Origin: Lateolabrax maculatus
Taxonomy: Eukaryota > Chordata > Actinopteri > Acropomatiformes > Lateolabracidae
Length of the DNA stretch: 64,000 bases
Direction of reading: 5' to 3'
Assembly: GCA_031216445.1 (NCBI GenBank)
Contig: CM062197.1
Location: 4,591,001 to 4,655,000 of the forward strand
The notes below the pieces were generated by a model that searched no databases, was not told where the DNA came from, and worked only from the letters and a program-made list of their open reading frames with translations. A program made the position numbers and the translations under genes. Positions 37,801 through 52,200 of the stretch are shown here, one piece after another; position 1 is the stretch's first letter; every line of letters begins with the position of its first letter.

Positions 37801-40800
37801 TCACTATAAGCTACTGGTCATACCAGACCAAGTGAGGCTGTAGCAGCACCCCCCCCCACCCCCCCCACCCCCCGCGGTGTGATGAATTGAGCGCGGGTGT
37901 GTTTCATTGCTTGTGAATTCAGCTTTTCATTTGTATGAAGAAGCTTGTGTTATTTCTTCTTACATAAGTCTCGCTTTAACTTAATTTTTGTTCAAATGGT
38001 GTTTCAAATGTCTAATAAAAAGTGGCAGCCCGTGACTCGAGGGCTCTTTCAATTCTCAAATGAATTTTTTCTCCTTAAACGAAGTCGAACGAAGCATCGA
38101 GACTGCTGAAAAGAGCAGCGTGCCGCTGTTGCATTGTGGGTTCTGTAGTGTTACAGTACTGGGTGGGGGTGGGGCGTTTCTGCACTCCACTGTGGGAAAC
38201 ACATTGTGCAGCGTAGGGTAAAAAGGAGATGAGTCTTCACGCTGGTAGACGGACAGCCTGTTTGCTGACGAGCAGCGTGAGGACGAGGCAGCGAGGAGGG
38301 CCGAGCCGCTGACTGATGGGCCTGTTGGTCCGGTCTGGCCGGGGCCCAGGAGAGTGCGGGCCTCTTTTGTCCTTTGCTGACCAGGCCACTCTTACTGGAA
38401 ACTTCCCTAGGCTCTTTGTTCAGCTTTCAGCCGAACTCTCCCACTCTAGTTTGTTTCTTACACTTCTCTCCAGCCTCTAAGAAAAGCATTTTGTTTTCAT
38501 AATAGCATTAGTTTATAAATGTATAAGATGCTCTGTTCCTCAATCCACTTTCACTCCAGTCTGAACCAGTGGTTTTCACTTGAGTCAACCATTTTTATTT
38601 TTGTATTTAACATTGAAAGCTGCAGGTCATTCCTTTTTAGATTGTGTGCCGCCTGCTTCTTATCGCCTCCCTTCCAGCCTCCATCCTCCCATCGTCTCCG
38701 CTCGTGTCTTTCGCTTTAACTCGTCTCGCTCTGCCGGCTGCGCTCTGCAGTGATAGAAAGTCGCTGAGAGCGTGAGCGGAGCACAGGGAGCCCTCCCTCC
38801 TCTCTGCTGCCATCTGTCGTCAGGATTATCCGCTTGTCCACTCAGCAGTTTACAGGCAGGACCGGTTGGGATTAGTAGGGCCAGGCGGGCATTTCCTCTT
38901 GAAACTGTGCATGCTTCCTATGTAGTCTGCTGCCTTTCGGATACATATATCTCAGTTTTCAGCCACCGTGAGCTCACCCTCCCCTAAGTACACTGGAAAA
39001 ACTGACACGTGGCGTTTTTTTTTTTTTAATGCTTTGGAGTCGGTTTCACCTGGTCTTTTTTTTTTTTTATGATACTGATTAGACTAATGGGTGGTAGAAA
39101 CATTTCTACCATCCTGACACTCATCGTGTTGAGGTATAGTAGCAGTTCCTTAACACTAAAGTCAAGCCTGTCGTGACACTTTGTGCTTTGCAGAAGATGC
39201 CCCCCTCTTGACCTTTTCGCTAGAATCGCTTTCAGTCACTTTAAACTCCCCTTTGCCCAGGACTCTTATTTTGACGGGTCCACTTGACAGTTCAAGAAAC
39301 TGTCAGATTTGACAGACAGTTATGGAAATGTCCGTCAGATCTGACAGGGAGTCTGTTTGATGGACCAACGCAGGAGGTGAAATAGGAGAATGATTGCGCT
39401 GGACCATTAAGATTTTAACAGCAGTCTCCAGGCTTAGCTTTGAAATCAAAGAATAAATATTAAAAAAAATAACATTCCACAATTTATCAGTAACATTTTC
39501 CTAGATTTAATCATCAAAAGTTCTCTATGTTTTTCTTTTGATTGCAACATCTTTTCCTTGTGTCCCTCTGGTAATTAAGAAAATAAACGTATATATTTGT
39601 AAGGGTGTGTGACTGTGTACAAAATTAAAATGTAATTTCTGTACTTGGACAATAACACCCATATCAACTGATGACATTGACTTGCCGATACCTGATTTTT
39701 AATTTTAAAAAAAAATATCCGATCAGTCGGTCTGACTGAAGTTAGATCAGAGCTCGCTTCACTGACCGGACTACGGTGTGTTTGGTTCTCGCAAGTTTTT
39801 CATAGCCAAGGGAAGACAAGCCACACGATTTCCACCGCCAGGAGTCTGGATCACTGCCACATGTTGCACACAAACAGCATCTGATCCAAAACCTGAGAGT
39901 CCCTCAGTAAGAATTAGGAAAGGCTCAAGGCATGCAGACTACACATATCTTAACAGGTTTTCTTTGTCACTTGATAGATTCTTATTATAGAAAGTCTTAA
40001 GTTCATGCTCTTTGCTCAGGGTTTGATGAAGTTAACGTGTGTGTGTACAGAGGTTTATTGTAAGATGATGAAACTGTGAGACTGATTCTGACGGGGATCA
40101 CGAGAATGGTATGCTGTTTCTTTTCTATATGATGTTTTTTTAAAGCAGTTTTCTTTTGTTTTGTTCTTTTTCTTATAGTTTTTTCTTCTATTTATGCTTT
40201 CTGACATGGCTTGTGATACTTCAACTTCTAAGGGTTGGTAAACCAAAGACTGCCTGGCACTTCAGTTAATCGCAGTAACTGTAGTGATGGAGAAGAAGAG
40301 CGATCCATTTGATTTTCAGTATTTTAGACATGCTGTAGATGCTGTGAACCACTTCTCATTTAAAAACATAACTCCCCTCCAGTCTTACCTCTTTCTTTGG
40401 GTCCCAGAGAGTGGCCAACTTTTTGGGTTTGTGACGAATGTTTCCTCCGAGGATGACTTAACGACTACACATAGAGTACATTTAAATCTATATATGGGGC
40501 AGTGACATTTTACCCTTTCATTTTAGCACACTGGTTGTGAAACTACATAATTATTATACTGATAACCTTTTCACAATATACAAACATATTAAAAAGATAT
40601 CCTTTTCCTATTCCTCGTACTTGTGTGTAAGGACAGAATTTAAACGTGACTCTGTGAAAATAGGAACATGGACACCAAAACGACCCAACGCTACGGAGCA
40701 ATAGTCTGCTAACACTGAATATATGTTGAGTGGTATTTGACTTAAAGCCAGCACCTTATCCCACACTTTGTTAAGTGATAGTAGGCCCCGTGCCGATACC

Positions 40801-43800
40801 TTGGCATAGGACTGGTCGTGGGAGAGGTCGGACGTTAACACCTTGTCAGAACTGCACATTAAAGAAAGCGTCGATGAGAAGAAACATTCAGGACCAGAGG
40901 AAGAGGTTATGAATGGGGCCTTGGCTCTAAGTATGGCTCCCTGCAAATCAGTGTGAGAGCTTCATATCTGAGGATAAATGCCCCCCTTCTCTTTCTTTAG
41001 GTGCAGTAAACGGCACAATGGGGCCAAATTTTGGTGTCTTTTTGTTCTCATCATGTAAAGGACAAGTTGACAAAGTCACATGTTAAATCCTTTGTCATTT
41101 TACATCCAAAGTGATACAAAAATATCGAACCGATATGCTAAACAATATGAAGTTAGAGCGTATTTAGATCATACGTGTTTGGAGTTTCTGTGGATTGTTG
41201 AGAATCATTGAGAATGATAACTTGCATGTGCCCCCATGACACTCTTTGTATAATTTAGCTGCTTTGTATTCCCTCACATCGATTCAAGGTCGGTTCCTCC
41301 TCCCTGGGGAGTGAAGGATTTGGTTTCGGGGTGGGTATTAGGCATGAATAAAGGTTTTAAAGTTAGAACGGGTTTAAATATGGTGGTCTACTGCCACGTT
41401 CATGTCATTTTAGATGTTAGTTAAAGCTGATGGATGGAGATTAGCTTTCACATCATCTTATGCTGGGATCAGACTACACAATATCACCAGAACGACAATT
41501 TCTCATGTGTAGTTTGTCATAGTGGAAGACAACAGACGCAGCCTCGCAATGTAAAGAGAAAAACAAATTCCTTTTACAACTTTTAGGGCCGTGATGGTGA
41601 CCCACAGAAGCACAGATCGCTCCTCCATGCACAACTGTACAGTCGAAGAAGTGTAGTCTTCTGTGTTTCTTGGCCGAAAAACAAAAAACATATAATTTAT
41701 TAATCTACGACTGCCTAATCTGACACAGTGACCCTTTCAAAAGGCATGAATATTGTGTAGTCTCGTCCTGGCATTAGTGGAAGTGGAACATTTACATTTT
41801 TTGCAGGGTTTATTGTCACCCAATTAGTGTCAATTGAAAAAAAAAAAACAGTTTTCAGTTATAAACCCATATATAGTCGGCTCTACTTTTAACATCTACA
41901 CTGATGTATTTTCTGATATGTGAATTTGGCTGATGAACTGCACAAAAAGCACTCTATCGTACACATTTCGGATGAGCTCGGCTATTAAGCGCTGCAAAAA
42001 CTGTGTTGCTGGGGCTGATTTTGATCTGTGGACAGTGAACCAAATTTGGTCTCCAGTGCCTTGTGAAAAATCTACTTGTGATGCCCACAAAACTCAGTGT
42101 GAAAGAGCTAAGTTGGCAGGCAGTGTTTACAGGTTGTGGCTGTGTTTTATTATTTTTTATTATGATATCATCATATCCTGAAGGGAAAAAAATACTGTTT
42201 CACTCATTTTGGTGTTCATCATCAAGAAAAGCCTCATTGTTTGTTTTGAAACTTATATCATTCACATTTTAACTGGTTGAAGCTATTTGAAACAAATCGC
42301 TATGCATTTACTGCTAGAATGAGAATAAAATGTGTCATTTGATTCTGTTGAAATTAAGGCCTTTATATTCATTTTGTAGCATTTAATCTATATTTTCCAA
42401 TTATTTCTAAATGGATGTGAATCATTTGAGGTTGAAACCCTTTAACTAATAGATATAATGTAGTCCTGGATTTGTTTGCTGTGTTCCTCTTGTTTTAGAC
42501 CTCTCATCTGTCAGTTTGATGGATGTGCATGTTTTGGAGATTTGGATTTAATCTCGACCTGCTGTCCATATCACTCACATTTCCCGACATGGGTGTGTAA
42601 CTGACCTAAATGCAGCACCTTCACAACCTTGAACACTTCCTGCCCCACATTATTTTTGATAGCATTCTAATTTTTCATACATATATATCAGATTTGAAGC
42701 ATCTGTCCTTTTTTTGTAGCGTGACCTTTTTTGAGGAGATTTCCTATTGGAAAAAAAGAGACTGGACTGTTTTACGAAATAGCTTAAAAATGATTGATGT
42801 AAGAGGAGTTATGTACTGTAGCTGCAACTTGTGAATTCAGAGCACCCCTTTAAAATTCAATAAATTTGATTTGATAGACTGTTTTGAACAGGTCTCTGTT
42901 TTGTTTTCCTTGTCTTGTGATCTGTGTCCACACGCCATCAACATCAATCAGACGACAGTTTTTTAATTTTATTTGAAAGCCCCTGAAAACTTAACTTCAA
43001 ATCTTAAAGTATTTCTCTATAACATTAAACATTCATGTGTCACTTTCATTTCTCCTGACATTGTGTTCATGTTAGACGATTTTCTTGTTTCGGGGACGGG
43101 TTCACTTGTTTTGTTTTGCCTGAATCTGTATCAGGTGACTTTTGATTTGACTCAGAAGCTGCAGTAACAGTTGCTGGGAACAGTAAAGTTAAAGCGGCTA
43201 AAATCCTTATTTTTATATCAAACAACAATGTGAAAACAATGTGGCAATGCAAAAGGGGTCGCTTGTAGTGACGAACTAAAGGAGAATTATCACCCGAATC
43301 TGCAGCTCTCCTCAGCTCTAGAAAGAAAACCGATAAACCATTTAGATTAATGAGCTTTAGGTGCGCTGGTGGACAGATTTGTTACCTTTGGACCTTCCAC
43401 ATTCTGGCTCATTTTCACAAACAGGCCTACAAAGCTCTGAAAGGACGATCTTTTTCTTGCAACACTTGCAACCATATGAATCACTGAATAGATTGGAGAT
43501 GTTTGCAGCCCTTCAGAGGTCTGGAAACTGGCGAGAACAACTACAGAATCTCAGTTAGGTTTTTTTTGTTTATTTGTTTTCTCCACCAGAAAAATGATTA
43601 GAGGAATCAGATCACTATTAGGTACAGTCATCTCATAAATATTTAGCTGTTAAAATATCAGAAATCTCAATTTACTGCTCACTGTGGAGTAAACTATTGA
43701 GTTTCTGTTGTATAGGGAGTGGTTTTGTACACAGCCATGATATATTAATGCACTGACTCAAATAAATGGTCACCACCTCTAATGGACTGTTTTATTCCCT

Positions 43801-45600
43801 TCACATTAGAGAGACTGACTGCATGCTCTTCTGCAAAATATCACAGCATGTGCTAATCTGCTTTTTTCAATTCTGATGGCGTATTTATTTATATTCACCT
43901 TCTTGTCTAATGTGGAAACAATCACCTGGTGACATTAAACAAAATACAATGTATGTGGTGTTACAAGGTGTCAAAACCTACGGACAGATATACGAGAGAA
44001 GTAATCGAATCCAGACGGCCACCATGAAGGAATCTGAGGAAAATCTGCTGCAAGAATCTTACAGAGAAGGAAGCCTGAGACCACTGTCATCATCTCTGTC
44101 TGCTTTAAATAAAAAAAAACTAAAACTTTCTCTTCTCACAAGCTTTGCATTTCCTCTTCTTCACTTATTGTGTACATGAACAGAGAGGACAGTGTCTCTG
44201 CCTGGTCATGCTGCTTTGGGCCCTTCAGCTGTAATGTGGAGTCACGGCCACCCAGAGGCACTGCTGGCCCACGACGAGGCTGAGCTGCTCAGCTGCTGGA
44301 GACGATCGACTGAACGGAGACGTGGACGGTGGTGCACTGAAGGTTATCCCGCGTCTCTGGTTTGTTTATCTCACTCTATAATTGAAAGTAGAAAACGAGT
44401 AATAATGCTTTAATGTATTGGTAGAACAAACCAGAGCAGGAACACCATATTTCTTTAAATGTAACATTTAAATAGCCACCTAGAAATCTTCCTTATTTTA
44501 AGTCATTCATAATCTCAGAAGAGTCTTTGCAAGCTGTTTTATTGTAATCTAGAAAAACAAAGGCAGCTTATGACATCCTGAAGGTAAATCACAACACAGC
44601 TAATGACTCAAAAACATTTAGACAGCAAGCATTAATGTTGGTGGGAATAATCCTATTCTTCATGAGCCTCTATGACAAGATGAAGTACAAAATCCCTCTT
44701 CACAAAGGACTAATGAGGAGTTTAAGGTTGTTTTTAAAAGGACTGTATGTTATTGGTTTATACATTCATCAAATTTTTTATTATTGGCTTATTTTGGAGA
44801 TTTAAAACGTGACAAGAAACCAAAAGGAAGGAAGGCTTCAATGTGGAGAAAATTTTCAGGTATTTGGTGAAATTGTACGGTGGCCAAGAGAACTTAAAAA
44901 ATATGAAAATGGACAAAACACAAGAAAATGAAGACGTCAGTTAAAGAAAATGCTTTGAATGAATAAAACTAATTTAAGAAACACATCTGGCAATTTGACG
45001 ATACATACGTAAATAAATGCACCACAGAGAACTTGTGTGATTTGGTGTGAAAATGTTTATTTTAGATTTAACATTCTGTCTCCATGAATCTGATATTAGT
45101 GGAGACGTTGCTTTACGCCTCGCGTTAGCATTTTACTAGTTCCTACTTTAACTTCATCAGTTTAAATGATTAAAATGGAAAATTGGTGAAGATCTTTTTA
45201 AAAAAAATGTTAATTTGAGATGTGATGGCAAAGAACATCCAGGATCTGAGGGTCTTTAGATTTTTTGGGTGTATGAGCTTAATTATGTCAGTATCATCAA
45301 AAAAGTCTTGAAATCTTCAAATTGAAAATTGAAAAAATCACAGCTTCAATTAGAATAATACAAATGTATAGAAAAGATAAAATGTAATCTTACATCCCCT
45401 GTTACTGAACTGGTCTTCCTCTTGTTCGCGCCCCCATCAGAATGAAATTGGTCTTCACTTTGACTGAGGCCTTAAACATCTTCAAATTGACCCTCAGGAA
45501 ACATCACTCACGTTGTCTAATACCACAGTTTTACCAGCAGCAAAAGAGAGACAAAAACATTTGAATAATCCTGGCCCCACCTCCCCATTTCATCTTTTTC
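34856..45600. other. tlcd3a 3' UTR and intergenic region
   Basis: No second gene recognised. Candidate poly(A) signals (AATAAA, plus strand) at 36948, 38014, 42859 and 43761; which one ends tlcd3a cannot be decided. Other items: a short hairpin (36249-36280), a C-rich tract (about 37850-37873), T-runs near 39019 and 39058, and a hAT-like relic near 39685. Frames of 60-110 codons here lack domains. Confidence 0.55.
36249..36280. repeat. Short perfect hairpin
   Basis: Arms GCATCGCAGCT (36249-36259) and AGCTGCGATGC (36270-36280) around a 10-nt loop, in a locally CpG-rich patch. Not followed by a T-run. Confidence 0.8.
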
Positions 45601-45639
45601 CCGCCCCCTTTAAGTCCCAAAATACAGAGGCAAACCTGT

Positions 45640-45790
45640 TGCTCCCAGGCTTAGGAGACACAGATAGCTCAGACAAACACTCTGGGCTGGGGCAGCAGGG
45701 CTAAACATCTAGGAAACACACAGTAGCTGCACGCCCAAAGAGGAAGACGAAACAAAATCGCCTGCCACTTCAACTGGATCCCTCCGAAAG
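45640..45790 (+). promoter_or_regulatory. smtnl2: Probable non-coding first exon of smtnl2
   Basis: Sequence ending GGATCCCTCCGAAAG before a donor GTTAGT at 45791. The next acceptor (TGAACCTCAG, ending 46255) is 16 nt upstream of the start codon. Inferred only. A MEF2-like TTATAAATAA at 45882-45891 lies between them and could also serve as a TATA element of an internal promoter; MEF2 control would fit a muscle gene. Confidence 0.4.
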
Positions 45791-46271
45791 GTTAGTTTGA
45801 TCATTCCTCAGAACCTGATCTGCCCGTGCCGTACGTAATCTCTTTTCCCAGGATGACATTGTGCATGGAGTTTTCCATGGCTTATAAATAACAACTGCTC
45901 TTACGTTGACCAGATGAGAGGAGCGACTAAGAGAATACGCACATTGAGAGAAGTCCTCTCTGATGGGACTTTAATGAGTTGCTGCCACGGAAGGAATCCT
46001 CCTGCATCCTTTAAAACCCTTTTGCATCTTCAACTTTGCTGACAAATTGGCATGGAACCCCGTGGATATCTCTGAAGGTTTTTCAGTAGGAAGGAATTAG
46101 TAGACATCACCATATTTATTTGGTCAAATAACTCAAACCCTTTATTTGGTTTTAAGGACGTGAATCAGAGAACTGAAAAAAGACAAGAAAGATAGAGAGT
46201 TGGGTTTCTGAGCTCCACACCGACCACCCCATTACTCATTTGACTTGAACCTCAGGGGTGGTAAAGCAGCC

Positions 46272-49200
46272 ATGGATGAAGCCACAGTGGGTGTTCAGGA
46301 GGCAATGGTGAGCGAGGCTCTGGTTCAGTTCAAGGCCACCTTGCAAGCTGCCGTAAGGGAGGTGCACGTGGACGTAAGTGCCTTCAAGCAGCGCATAGAG
46401 CAGAGGATCGAGGAGCTGTGCGTTTCCAACGGGCCCCTGGCCGGGGCGGTGACCAGGCTGCAGGAGGAGAACCTGCAGCTCAGGGCAAAGCTGGAGGCCC
46501 TCAGCCGCCTGGTGGAGGGCCTCGCCGGGGTAAAGATCGAGAGGGGTCCTGCCGAAGTGAAGGGGAAGAATGTGGAGGACAGTATGGAGAATGGACACGC
46601 GCTGATACAGTCCAAGACCCAGGAAGACCAGAGAGGTCTGGTTTCCTTTGGAAGATCGGAGAACAGCAGTCAGTCCTCTTCCACATTATCTGAACCATCA
46701 GAGTCAAGTGGAGGATCGAGCCATGCCGCCGCCGCCGCCGCTCCCAGCAGCACCCCGGCCCCTCCTCCGTGGAGAGCAAAGAGGCATGCAGAAATTAATG
46801 TGAGTAATCTTTTTTCTACATATAATTCAGTTTACAGAATAAAGAATATTACAACCTGCCTCTGGATTGCAACAAAAGAGGGATAATAACATAAACAACA
46901 TCCCTGGATATTCTTCTGTAGTAGAATTCATGTGTGGATGGATGAACAAGAGGTGTTCAGGAATGGCTTGTTAGCTATTTATGAATCACTTTGTTCCTGA
47001 TTTGATCCTAACTCGTTTCTCGGTAACTACTCAGAATTTTGTGCACCTGGCGGTGTTGGTGAGAGCGTGTTGCTTCAGGTAAAGGTGAGACACTGAGATA
47101 CAATCCAGGAAGGCCAGTCTGACTCATAGATCCGTGAGTTTGAAGGCATTTGATTAATCAGCACAGTGAGTTGCCAGATGATTCCACGTTACGTTGTGGA
47201 ATAACTTCAGTTGGCCTAAACCCTGTATTTACTTTTTTGGCCCCCTCACATCGCAGTGGCCTCATAAAAGATGTGTGTGTTTTTCACACTGTGCCAAAGT
47301 CTGTCTGAAAATAACCTCATGGTACTGTACCACTTGTATAGCGCCCCACCATGCCAACCTCAGCAGCTCTGTCTTTGTGTTTGGAGGAGGGCACTGTTGA
47401 GTGTTTGGCTCTGACAGACATACCCGACTCAGTCCAACCTCCTTTCCTGGGTTCATTTAGCTTAACAAAACTCTCATTCACATGGTTGGGCTTATGTCAG
47501 GTGCTGAAACAGTGCGTGAATGCTTGTATGATCCCTCCAAATGTCACAATAGATCTCCGCATCATAGAGACCATCCTGTTCATTGGAACACATTTATCAC
47601 ACATAACCCTTCAAAAGATCAGGCGTGCTTATGAACTGAGCTTTCCTGGTCTATAAAAACCCTCCACGGGAGGAAGTGGATAAGAGTCAGGATTTGATGT
47701 TGTGTAGAGGGGCCCAGCTAGAATTTAAGGATTCGGCAGTATGTTTGTCTAAGATATATTTAACTTTAACTCTAACTATATATTTGCATCACCTGACAGT
47801 ATTATTAGATATTATCATATCATTATTTTCAAGTGATAATAACATCTAGCATTATTAACTTGGAATATTCAAGGTGTATTCAATTACCATAACCATCACA
47901 GGGATTATATCCCTACAATGGCCCAAATGAATTTAAGAGCAGACCCACCACCGCCGCCGTCACACACACGCTTACACACTTACACTCTTCCCTACCCCCC
48001 GTCTCAACCCTCTTCTGCTCATGACCCGCTTTTATAACAGCAGGTCCTCCAAAGGGCACATGTATTTTTGGGTCTGTGATTTGGGACTGAGCTGCAGCTC
48101 TTAGGAGCCTCTGCATGCTTTATAGCAACGTCAACAGCGCTGTAACTTCCTTCCTTACCTTGAACACACCTGGTCTGCACACATGAACAGGTGCAGGAGT
48201 AGATGATCAGTTTATAATCAATAAAAGTCCTAACATTTTGGAAGTGAACGTACTAGACGCTTCTCCCAGGGCCTACACTACACATGTTGTGTTGCACCTC
48301 TATGACGTAACTCACATGCACACTCTGAAGACGTCTATATAAATAAATCTCTGTCTCCTAATCGCTCAGGAATCTTGCTTCCCAGCCAATCCAAGTCTCA
48401 GAGCTCCTAATGGAAAGTTGAATTGCGTCTACGTCCCTGTCAGTAATACCCCTGCCCACACCCTGAGAGGGACAGCCAGCTGTCCTGTCAAAACGCACAC
48501 CCTGCCAACATTCCTGTGCACTGAAATCACCCGGTCTTTTCCCACCCGTCAGCCCCCGACTCTGACGCACCACAGTTCAAACCCCCAGGACTAAGATAGG
48601 CCCCTGACAGCCTTCATCAGTTAATACTCTGCTCATCATAGTCCCTCGTTATTTTTTTTTTTAAACCTGTTGAGTTCGTATTTTTCCTCACAGCCATCAG
48701 TAGTTGGCCTGTACTTTGGGCGCCATTTCTGCAAACGAGTGTAATTCCATGACTGCCTTGGAGGGAATGTCCTCAAAGTGTGCGCCATTATTGCCATTTG
48801 AATAATTGTCTCGTCTCGTCTCATGTTGCCACCGAGCTGAAGCCAAGTGCCTTAAGATGCAGTATCGCTAATGACCGCTAGATGTTCAGGAAATCTCTGT
48901 GAACAGCTGAAGACCCGAGCGTGTTTGCAAACAGTTTTTTCATACATCCATCAGACACAAAGCAACATCATTTTGTGTCCACCTTAATGCTCCGCTATGT
49001 TCACCAGATAGTTGTTAACTTTCTGCGGGTTCTGAGCTTTTTGGCTGAAGACAGCAGGAAACGAGGTCGATGAGAGCGCTGAGACTAAAGCAAAGTGTGA
49101 AGCTGTGCCCCGTAAAACCAAAACAAGGAGCTGAGAGATGCTAAAAGGGGAACTGCAAAGTCAGGAAATAATTCTCTGTCGGTTTGTCACTACGAGCGAC

Positions 49201-52200
49201 ACCTTTCACATTCAACAGAGTCATCTGATCCATTGTTAACATAAAGGTTTCGATTAGGGGTACCAAGTGTGTTTATTGACAGTTGTTTTAGGCGTCACTG
49301 GTTGGGCAGTTTGCAGTATGCACATGAACTCGTAGGACACTAAGTAAACATATTGGGAATTTCGAGTCTGAAAAAAAAAGAAACTGGTAAAATGTATGAA
49401 ATTTGCCAAAAGGTCACTGGTGGTGGAAACTGTTTGACTAAATGTGTCTTTCCTCACTTCTGAAATAACAGACGTGCCCGTGTTTGTGTGTTTGTCTCCA
49501 CACAAAGCATGTTTGCATGTTTCCAGGACAGAGTGATGTGGAGGTAAACCCAGCCAGAGGTTGAAGGGATTAACAGGGTCAGACAGAGTCAGACTGTGAT
49601 ATCCTACAGGAGCCCACAGATCACCGTGGTGCTAATCCCCCTCCTGACGACGAGCTGACGGACTGGCTGAAATGACTTTATTGCGAGGATGCCAGACCAC
49701 TGCGTGTCTCTGGAAAGCAGAAAGCCTGGGGGGGGTGGGAGAGGGGGCAAATACAGGCCAAGCCCCAGGCTGATATACTTAGGCACCGTTTGAACAGCTC
49801 GGGCTAACTCCGTGATTTCCAAAGCATCCATTTGGGGCTATATTGGGATGTAAGAAGAGTGGAGCGGAAACTCTTGCAAAGGGGGCTGATTGCAAAATCT
49901 AAAATAGCCTCTCAGTGGGAACATGGGTTTGTTGGCCACAGCTGTCATTAAAGGAGATGTTTTCAGCTGTTAACAGCTGAAGATCACACATTTAGAGAAG
50001 ACACACACACACACACACAGAAAGACAGATTTACCATGGATCACAGAGGCCTAAAATTAATTTTAGCTCCACAGCATGCAGCAGTCTGACAGACAAATGA
50101 ACCATCTTTGTTTATTGTGAGCAAATCAGTGTTGAACTCAATGAGTGATGTTGCTAAGACAAATGTACAAATAGACACAGACTGTGGAGAGAAACTCTTT
50201 AACCGTCCTGAGGTGAGGGCCAGCAAAGGAAATGCACAATTCATTCAGATTTGTTGTGTTTTACGATTCTCAAAACTAATAAACAAAGCTTGGGGTAGAT
50301 TATTAGCCCCCATGCCACCCCCTCCTGCTTTTACTTTAGGTTTGCATCCGCCATATTCGCATAAAAAACGATCTTCTTCTTCTTCATAAATGGATGATGT
50401 TGTTGCCTTACCACCTCAATTGTATTCAGAAAAAGACACTAAATAATAGAATTGCTGAATGTTTTGTGCTTCGTGTCTTTACTGAACAGGGCAACGACGC
50501 AAAAGGAGAGAGAAATGTTGCTGCGACGGCACAAGCGAATGGGAACCAAGGTAGGCAGATAATCTGAGACGTTCCACGCAGGTAACCCGACGAGCTGCCC
50601 TCACCTACGGTTGCGTCTGGTTTGTCTCCTCAGAAGGCTCATCGGTGGACTCTGATGCAGCGCACACGGCTGAAGCTGTTCCCCGGTCCCACCGGCCTCT
50701 CGCCGCCATCCCGAAACCGAGCTCAGAGCCTCCTGCCAGGACTAATCCTCCTCAGTCTGCTGTGGAAACCCCCAGCACGCCTGGTCAGTTCATTCCTGCT
50801 CATGTTTTACAAGTTCACACTGTATTATATGTTTCATACATAACATTTTTGTTTTTTATGGCTTTGTCGGAATGACCTGCTAGATGAGTTTAAAGCTCCA
50901 CATTGGGGTCACTGTTGCATTAGCAGTTAATAAAAGGATCAAAAAAATGTATTAGATTATCAGCAGAGTCTTCTTCTAAATGTGTTGGGTGGGAAATCCA
51001 CATGGAGATATAGACAATCACACTGTTCAGTCACAAAGGTCTTCAAGACTCGAGAGCTTTAACCACCAATTCCATTTTGACTTCACTCTTTATTCAGTTT
51101 CTCCCATTTTTCAGATGCTGATGAACCCCAGCCCCATCTTCCCGTCACTGCCATGACAACTAAATCCAGTCCAGAGGGTCCGACTGCCACCAAACCTGCC
51201 CAGTCTCCGGCATCGGTGCCCAAAGCAGTCGGCCATCTTACAGCAGAAGCTCCGACAGGGGAGGCAGGGAATTATTCTTTTATAAGAGGTCAGTCAGTGG
51301 GTCTTTTACTGAATGTTATTGTGTACAGACACTACAGACCATGGAGATGCATTCATAAGATCTGTGACAGCATTCTGTAATGTTTTGTTGATACAGTATT
51401 GGCCCTAATGTATGTATGTATGTATGCACATTAGTAGATAATAGAGGAGATGACAGTATTTCTGACTACAGTAACACAATTAGATATGCAGCATGAAGAG
51501 TCTCCAACTATGACATTAACATATATTAGCATATTTTGGCACTGCCCTCCGGTGGCACTGGAGGCAGAGTTGGACATGCAGACCATACTTATGGGTGATT
51601 TAAATGTGTAAATCTGGTGTGTGTGGTGGTGAGCATCCTCCTTGTTTTCCTCCTTGAATAAGATATTTATTGTCAACACAAAGACAGAGAACACGTGGCA
51701 TTTTCACTTGTGCAGGTACATCTGGAGCGAAGGAGCTGAGGTCCCAGGTATCCCAGGAGCAGTCAGGCTCTGTATCTCAGGCCCATCTGCCTCTCACCGC
51801 TGTGACCAGAAGCAGCTCTGAGACGTCAGCTGCATCAGGATTGGACCAGAGTCCTGCTTCTGCACCGAATCCTTCAATACCAGAATCCCCGACAATAAAG
51901 CGAGCCGAATATTCATTTAGACACGGTGAGTGCAATGCTGCAATACTGGTGTGTTTTGAGATATTATTTTGCCAGTTTTATCTGCTCAGACGTCTTAAAA
52001 TATACAAAAGGATCATCAAACAAGTGTGAATGGTTAATTCATGTATGTACAGAGTAAACGTGTTGGAAAATGGAGTTTCACTTGCTTTATCTCTCTGTTC
52101 ATTAGACATCCCTCAGCACAAGCCACACTTGCCTCTCCCTGCCATGACCTCACCCAACACAGAGTCTTCATCATCTGCGATTACAGCTCAGTCCCCGAGT

